A DNA stretch of 26,189 nt from JAWOFN01 sp046497505 [NCBI: bacterium]. Its GTDB lineage: Bacteria > Blakebacterota > Blakebacteria > Blakebacterales. A program made the position numbers and the translations under genes. Under the pieces are notes generated by a model. The model saw only the letters and a list, made by a program, of their open reading frames with translations. It was not told the origin of the DNA and ran no database searches. Numbering within the stretch: position 1 is the first letter of the stretch; every line of letters starts with the position of its first letter. Where the stretch lies: positions 1 through 26,189 of the forward strand of contig JAWOFN010000069.1 in the NCBI GenBank assembly GCA_046497505.1, in the 5' to 3' direction. Positions 22,838-26,189 of this stretch are shown piece by piece.

Positions 22838-25800
22838 ATGAGTTCCCACGGTACGGCCCGCCGTCCGCTCACAGCGGCGGCGGGCTTGCTGTTTGCAGTC
22901 TCCCGGTCGCTCATCGCGGCCGCGAGCTTGCTGTTCCTGGTCTTCTCGCTTACCCCCTCCGTCCTGGCCCAGGGTACCTCGCAGGCCCCCCCGGTCTCGG
23001 AGGTGACCTTCGCCGACCTGGAGCTGCGTACGATCGGTCCCGCCAACATGAGCGGGCGGATCGTGGACCTGGCCGTGGTGGAGTCGGACACCTACACCTT
23101 CTATGTGGCCTCGGCCACCGGCGGGCTGTGGAAGACCACCGACAACGGCATCACCTACGAGCCGGTCTTCGAGCGGGAGGGGACCCACTCGATCGGGGAC
23201 GTGGCGGTCTACCAGGCCGACCCGCGGTTCGTGTGGGTGGGCACCGGCGAGCGGGCCAACCGCCAGAGCTCCTCCTGGGGGGACGGGGTCTACCGCTCCG
23301 ACGACGGGGGGGAGACCTGGACCCACCTGGGGCTGGAGGAGAGCCACCACATCGGGCGGATCGTCCTGCACCCCTCCGACCCCGACATCGCCTGGGTGGC
23401 GGCCATGGGGCACCTGTGGGGCCCCAACCCCGAGCGGGGGCTCTACAGGACCACCGACGGCGGCCGTACGTGGCAGGCGGTGCTGCAGATCGACCAGGAC
23501 ACGGGCGTGGTGGACGTGGCCATCGACCCCTCCGACCCCGATATCCTCTATGCCGCGGCCTACCAGCGTCGCCGCACCCCCTTCGGGTTCCATGGGGGTG
23601 GTCCGGGGAGCGGGCTCTACAAGAGCACCGACGGCGGGGACACGTGGAGGGAGCTGACGAACGGGCTCCCGGAGGGGGACAAGGGGCGGATCGGGATCTC
23701 CGTCTACCGTTCCGACCCGAGCATCGTCTACGTCTGCGTGGAGCAGGGGTGGCGCTACAACGCCTCCACCGCCTACAACGAGCGCCGGGCGGGGATCTAC
23801 CGCTCCGAGGACCGGGGCGAGAGCTGGACCTTCATGAGCGACTGGAACCCCCGTCCCATGTACGCCAGCCAGATCCTGGTGGACCCCAACGACGACCAGC
23901 GCATCTACATGGTCAACTCCTACTCCTTCTCCGATGACGGGGGGAAGACCTTCACCCGGCCCCGGCAGTCCCTGCACGGGGACGACCGGATCGTCTGGGT
24001 GGACCCCGGCGACTCCCGTCACGTGCTGAAGGGGGACGACGGGGGGCTGGGGATCTCCTGGGACCGGGGGCTGACCTGGCTCTACGCCACCAACCTGCCG
24101 GTGAGCCAGTACTACCGGGTCTCGGTGGACATGCGCGACCCCTACTGGGTGTACGGCGGCCTGCAGGACAACGGCTCCTGGATGGGACCCAACGCCACCT
24201 ACCGCAGGGAGGGGGTCCTGAACGAGGACTGGATCCGCACCGGGGGCGGGGACGGCTTTGTGAATCTGACCGACCCCCGGGATGACGAGACGCTGTACAC
24301 CGAGTCGCAGTACCTGGGCCTGAGCCGGCTGGACACCCGCACCCGCCAGCGTCAGTCGATCCGTCCCGGCGATCCCACCGGGGCGATCGGGGCCCGCAGG
24401 AACTGGGAGGCGTGGGGACCCGGGCTGCCCGAGCCCGAGCTGGGCAACGCCATGGAGCCGGCCAACTGGGACGGGCCCTTTCTGCTCTCTCCCCACGATC
24501 CCTCGACCATCTACGCCGGCACCCGCCGCCTCTGGCGCAGCCGGGACAGGGGGATCACCTGGGAGGACCTGGGGGACCTCACCACCGGCGTGGACCGCCG
24601 GGAGCTGGAGATCATGGGAGAGCGGGCCACCGAGACCACCCCCAGCCTGGACGACGGCATCCCCTACTTCCCGACCCTGACGGCCATCGAGGAGTCCCCG
24701 CTGGTGGAAGGGGTCCTCTATGTGGGGACCGACGACGGTAACCTGCAGGTCTCCCGGGACGGCGGAGCGAGCTGGACCGAGGTCTCCGGTCGCCTGCCCG
24801 GCGTGCCCGGGCCCCGCTGGGTGGGGGGCATCGACGCCAGCAGCCACGCCGCCGGACGGGTCTACGTGGCCCTGGACGGCCACAGCAGCGACGACTACAG
24901 CAACTACCTCTTCCGCAGCGACGACTACGGGCAGAGCTGGACCGACATCACTGGCGACCTGCCCGACGGGCGGGTCATCCGCACCGTGAAGGAGGATCCC
25001 CGCAACCCCGACCTGGTCTGGATCGGCTGCGAGCTGGGCTTCTTCTTCTCCCTGGACGGAGGGGCGAACTGGACCGAGCTGAAGAACAACATGCCCACCC
25101 TGGCCATCAACGACTTCGTCATCCACCCCCGGGACAACGACCTGGTCCTGGGCAGCCACGGGCGGGGCATCTGGATCCTGGACGCGGTGCAGAGCATCCA
25201 GGAGCTGACCCCGGAGGTCCGGGCCCGGTCCGTCCACCTCTTCACCCTCAGCCCGGCCCAGCAGATCGAGTACACCGGCGAGAAGGCCCACCAAGGGGAC
25301 ATGTTCTTCCAGGGTGAGAACCCGCCCCGGGGGGCCATCATCGACTTCTGGCTCCGGGAGGTCCCGGAGGCACCGCCGGTCCTGAGCTTCATCGACGTCC
25401 AGGGCGACGTGGTGGCCCGTATGGAGGTCGAGGAGCCGGTGGCGGGCATCAACCGCGAGGTATGGGACCTGGAGTACAGCCGTTTCTACGCCGGTCCCGG
25501 CCAGGAATGGGCCGAGACGCCCGCCCCGGGCGGCTTCTTCGTCATGCCCGGATCCTACACCGTCCGACTGGAAGCGGACGGGACGGTCTCCGAGCAGCAG
25601 CTCACGGTGGAGCCCGACCCGCGGCTGGACCTGCCGGCCGGGGTCCGCACCGCCTGGACCGAGACGCTGGTGGACATCGGCGACCTTTATCGCCGGACGA
25701 ACGCCCTCCATGGGGCGGTCGGTCCCGAAGAGGAGGACCACCCCGAGCTGGCCCGGAAGACGGGCGAGCTCCGCAGCCGGGTCTCCTCCCTCTACCGGGA

Positions 25801-25918
25801 GGTCACCGGCTGGATCGGGCTGCCCACCGAGGACCAGCGGAAGCAGCGGACCTACTACGGGGAGATGGCGAAGAAGCTGGAAGCCGAGGCCCGGGAGGCG
25901 GGCCTGCTGGGCGGCTGA
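22838..25918 (+). CDS. Secreted BNR/Asp-box repeat (sortilin-like) protein
   Basis: This 1026-residue exported protein has two hydrophobic stretches in its first 45 residues, ending in PSVLAQ. The next 750 residues form beta-propeller repeats with at least ten Asp-boxes of the form S/T-x-D-x-G-x-T/S-W, such as SDDGGETW, TTDGGRTW, STDGGDTW, SEDRGESW, SRDGGASW, SDDYGQSW and SLDGGANW, as in the VPS10/sortilin-like and glycosyl-hydrolase BNR proteins. The C-terminal 200 residues hold a beta-rich domain, then a helical, charged tail. No sialidase or glycosidase active-site residues can be assigned, so a binding role is as likely as catalysis. Such large proteins are abundant in Gemmatimonadota. 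The gene starts 41 bases after the coiled-coil gene. Confidence 0.88.
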   Translation: MSSHGTARRPLTAAAGLLFAVSRSLIAAASLLFLVFSLTPSVLAQGTSQAPPVSEVTFADLELRTIGPANMSGRIVDLAVVESDTYTFYVASATGGLWKTTDNGITYEPVFEREGTHSIGDVAVYQADPRFVWVGTGERANRQSSSWGDGVYRSDDGGETWTHLGLEESHHIGRIVLHPSDPDIAWVAAMGHLWGPNPERGLYRTTDGGRTWQAVLQIDQDTGVVDVAIDPSDPDILYAAAYQRRRTPFGFHGGGPGSGLYKSTDGGDTWRELTNGLPEGDKGRIGISVYRSDPSIVYVCVEQGWRYNASTAYNERRAGIYRSEDRGESWTFMSDWNPRPMYASQILVDPNDDQRIYMVNSYSFSDDGGKTFTRPRQSLHGDDRIVWVDPGDSRHVLKGDDGGLGISWDRGLTWLYATNLPVSQYYRVSVDMRDPYWVYGGLQDNGSWMGPNATYRREGVLNEDWIRTGGGDGFVNLTDPRDDETLYTESQYLGLSRLDTRTRQRQSIRPGDPTGAIGARRNWEAWGPGLPEPELGNAMEPANWDGPFLLSPHDPSTIYAGTRRLWRSRDRGITWEDLGDLTTGVDRRELEIMGERATETTPSLDDGIPYFPTLTAIEESPLVEGVLYVGTDDGNLQVSRDGGASWTEVSGRLPGVPGPRWVGGIDASSHAAGRVYVALDGHSSDDYSNYLFRSDDYGQSWTDITGDLPDGRVIRTVKEDPRNPDLVWIGCELGFFFSLDGGANWTELKNNMPTLAINDFVIHPRDNDLVLGSHGRGIWILDAVQSIQELTPEVRARSVHLFTLSPAQQIEYTGEKAHQGDMFFQGENPPRGAIIDFWLREVPEAPPVLSFIDVQGDVVARMEVEEPVAGINREVWDLEYSRFYAGPGQEWAETPAPGGFFVMPGSYTVRLEADGTVSEQQLTVEPDPRLDLPAGVRTAWTETLVDIGDLYRRTNALHGAVGPEEEDHPELARKTGELRSRVSSLYREVTGWIGLPTEDQRKQRTYYGEMAKKLEAEAREAGLLGG

Positions 25919-25925
25919 GAGGTCG

Positions 25926-25957
25926 GGTCGCAAGTTCGAATCCTGCCCCCGCTACCA
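25926..25957 (+). pseudogene. 3' fragment of a tRNA gene with CCA
   Basis: Eight bases after the BNR gene stop, the sequence reads as the 3' part of a tRNA: variable-loop end GGTC, T-stem GCAAG, T-loop TTCGAAT, T-stem CCTGC (one A-C mismatch), acceptor strand CCCCGCT, discriminator A and CCA. The matching 5' acceptor strand AGCGGGG is absent where it should be, because that stretch is the BNR gene's 3' coding end. It is a remnant or an attachment-site copy rather than a working tRNA; its amino acid cannot be assigned. Confidence 0.7.
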
Positions 25958-25968
25958 ATTATACCTAC

Positions 25969-26000
25969 GACGCCGGTCGGGCACGTTCTCGGCCGGCGTC
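25969..26000 (+). terminator. Stem-loop between the tRNA fragment and the intron
   Basis: GACGCCGGTCG (25969-25979) pairs with CGGCCGGCGTC (25990-26000), eleven pairs with one G-U, over a ten-base loop. It would be the tRNA's own terminator. The T-run is replaced by GCTGTT and then the intron, which is where group IIC introns insert. Confidence 0.65.
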
Positions 26001-26006
26001 GCTGTT

Positions 26007-26189
26007 GTGTGCCAGGCATGTTCAACAGCTCGGGGGTGAGAGTCCCCTGACCAACCTGATGGAGGTGAAGGTCTAGCGAAGCGCAAGGGCGCCCGTCGTG
26101 AGGCGGGGTCTGAAGGAAGCGTGGAGCAAAGCCGCGACCCGACGAACAGGAACCGGATAGCAGGCGTTCCGGACCGGACGAGCGGGCAA
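26007..26189 (+). mobile_element. Group II intron (IIC-like), 5' end only
   Basis: From GTGTGCC at 26007 (matching the GUGYG 5' splice consensus) the sequence follows domain I of bacterial group IIC introns such as the Oceanobacillus iheyensis intron: GCCAGGCATG, GGGGTGAGAGTCCCC as a hairpin, AGCGCAAGGGCG, CTGAAGGAAGC at 26110-26120, GACGAACAGGAACCGGATA. It runs off the window after 183 bases, so the reverse transcriptase ORF, domain V and 3' end are not seen. It lies directly after a terminator-like stem-loop, the class's usual target, and in the same orientation. The match rests on recall of the family and not on an alignment. Confidence 0.85.

Noticed and set aside
22814-25933. A 1039-codon open frame antisense to the BNR gene
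   Set aside because: It is low-complexity (rich in Gly, Pro, Val, His and Asp), lacks domains, and mirrors the GC-rich codon pattern of the real gene, whose Asp-boxes are unmistakable.
25882-25957. A complete tRNA gene
   Set aside because: The 5' acceptor, D-arm and anticodon arm do not form; only the T-arm and 3' acceptor are recognisable.
1-26189. CRISPR arrays, toxin-antitoxin pairs, phage or defence genes
   Set aside because: I saw no regularly spaced repeats and none of the corresponding protein motifs in any convincing ORF.

Overview
The window is about 26 kb of high-GC bacterial chromosome, densely coding. It starts inside a universal stress protein gene and ends inside a group II intron. 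Outer-membrane beta-barrel proteins, a secreted BNR/Asp-box repeat protein, a DUF2203 protein, cytochrome bd and GC-rich codon use point to a Gram-negative, oxygen-using bacterium. Gemmatimonadota or a near relative fits best, but this is an inference from gene content. No phylogeny could be run.

Left part (1-5.5 kb): a UspA-like 3' end, thioredoxin reductase, a 43-codon ORF coupled to both neighbours, and an MBL-fold hydrolase form one + strand unit. Next come a ferredoxin that lacks one expected cluster cysteine, a strong terminator, thyX with a pilin-like gene, and a convergent outer-membrane protein gene. Middle (5.5-11.2 kb): polX (-) and a secreted M61-like protein without zinc-binding histidines (+) start only 18 bp apart over a shared AT-rich -10 region. 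They are followed by obgE and dprA.

Histidine block (11.2-17.9 kb, - strand): hisG-hisC-hisB-hisH-hisF-hisA/I/E-hisD. Every junction is a 4-base start/stop overlap, and one gene encodes a HisA-HisI-HisE fusion. Upstream of hisG lies an unannotated 23-codon ORF with five consecutive His codons and a sixth nearby. It sits directly behind a TTGACA-17-GATATT promoter and is followed by two hairpins, which is the layout of a his attenuator. All steps from PRPP to histidine are present except histidinol-phosphate phosphatase.

Right part (18-26.2 kb): cydAB (cytochrome bd), an outer-membrane beta-barrel gene, a DUF2203 gene, a coiled-coil envelope protein and a 1026-residue BNR-repeat protein. Just after its stop codon come a 3' tRNA fragment ending in CCA, a terminator-like stem-loop, and the 5' end of a group IIC-like intron that runs off the window.

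The main observations for follow-up are the his leader peptide, the triple His fusion, the back-to-back leaderless-looking promoters, the M61 pseudo-peptidase, the altered ferredoxin, and the tRNA-fragment/terminator/intron junction. I found no CRISPR array, defence island or clearly novel multi-gene system.
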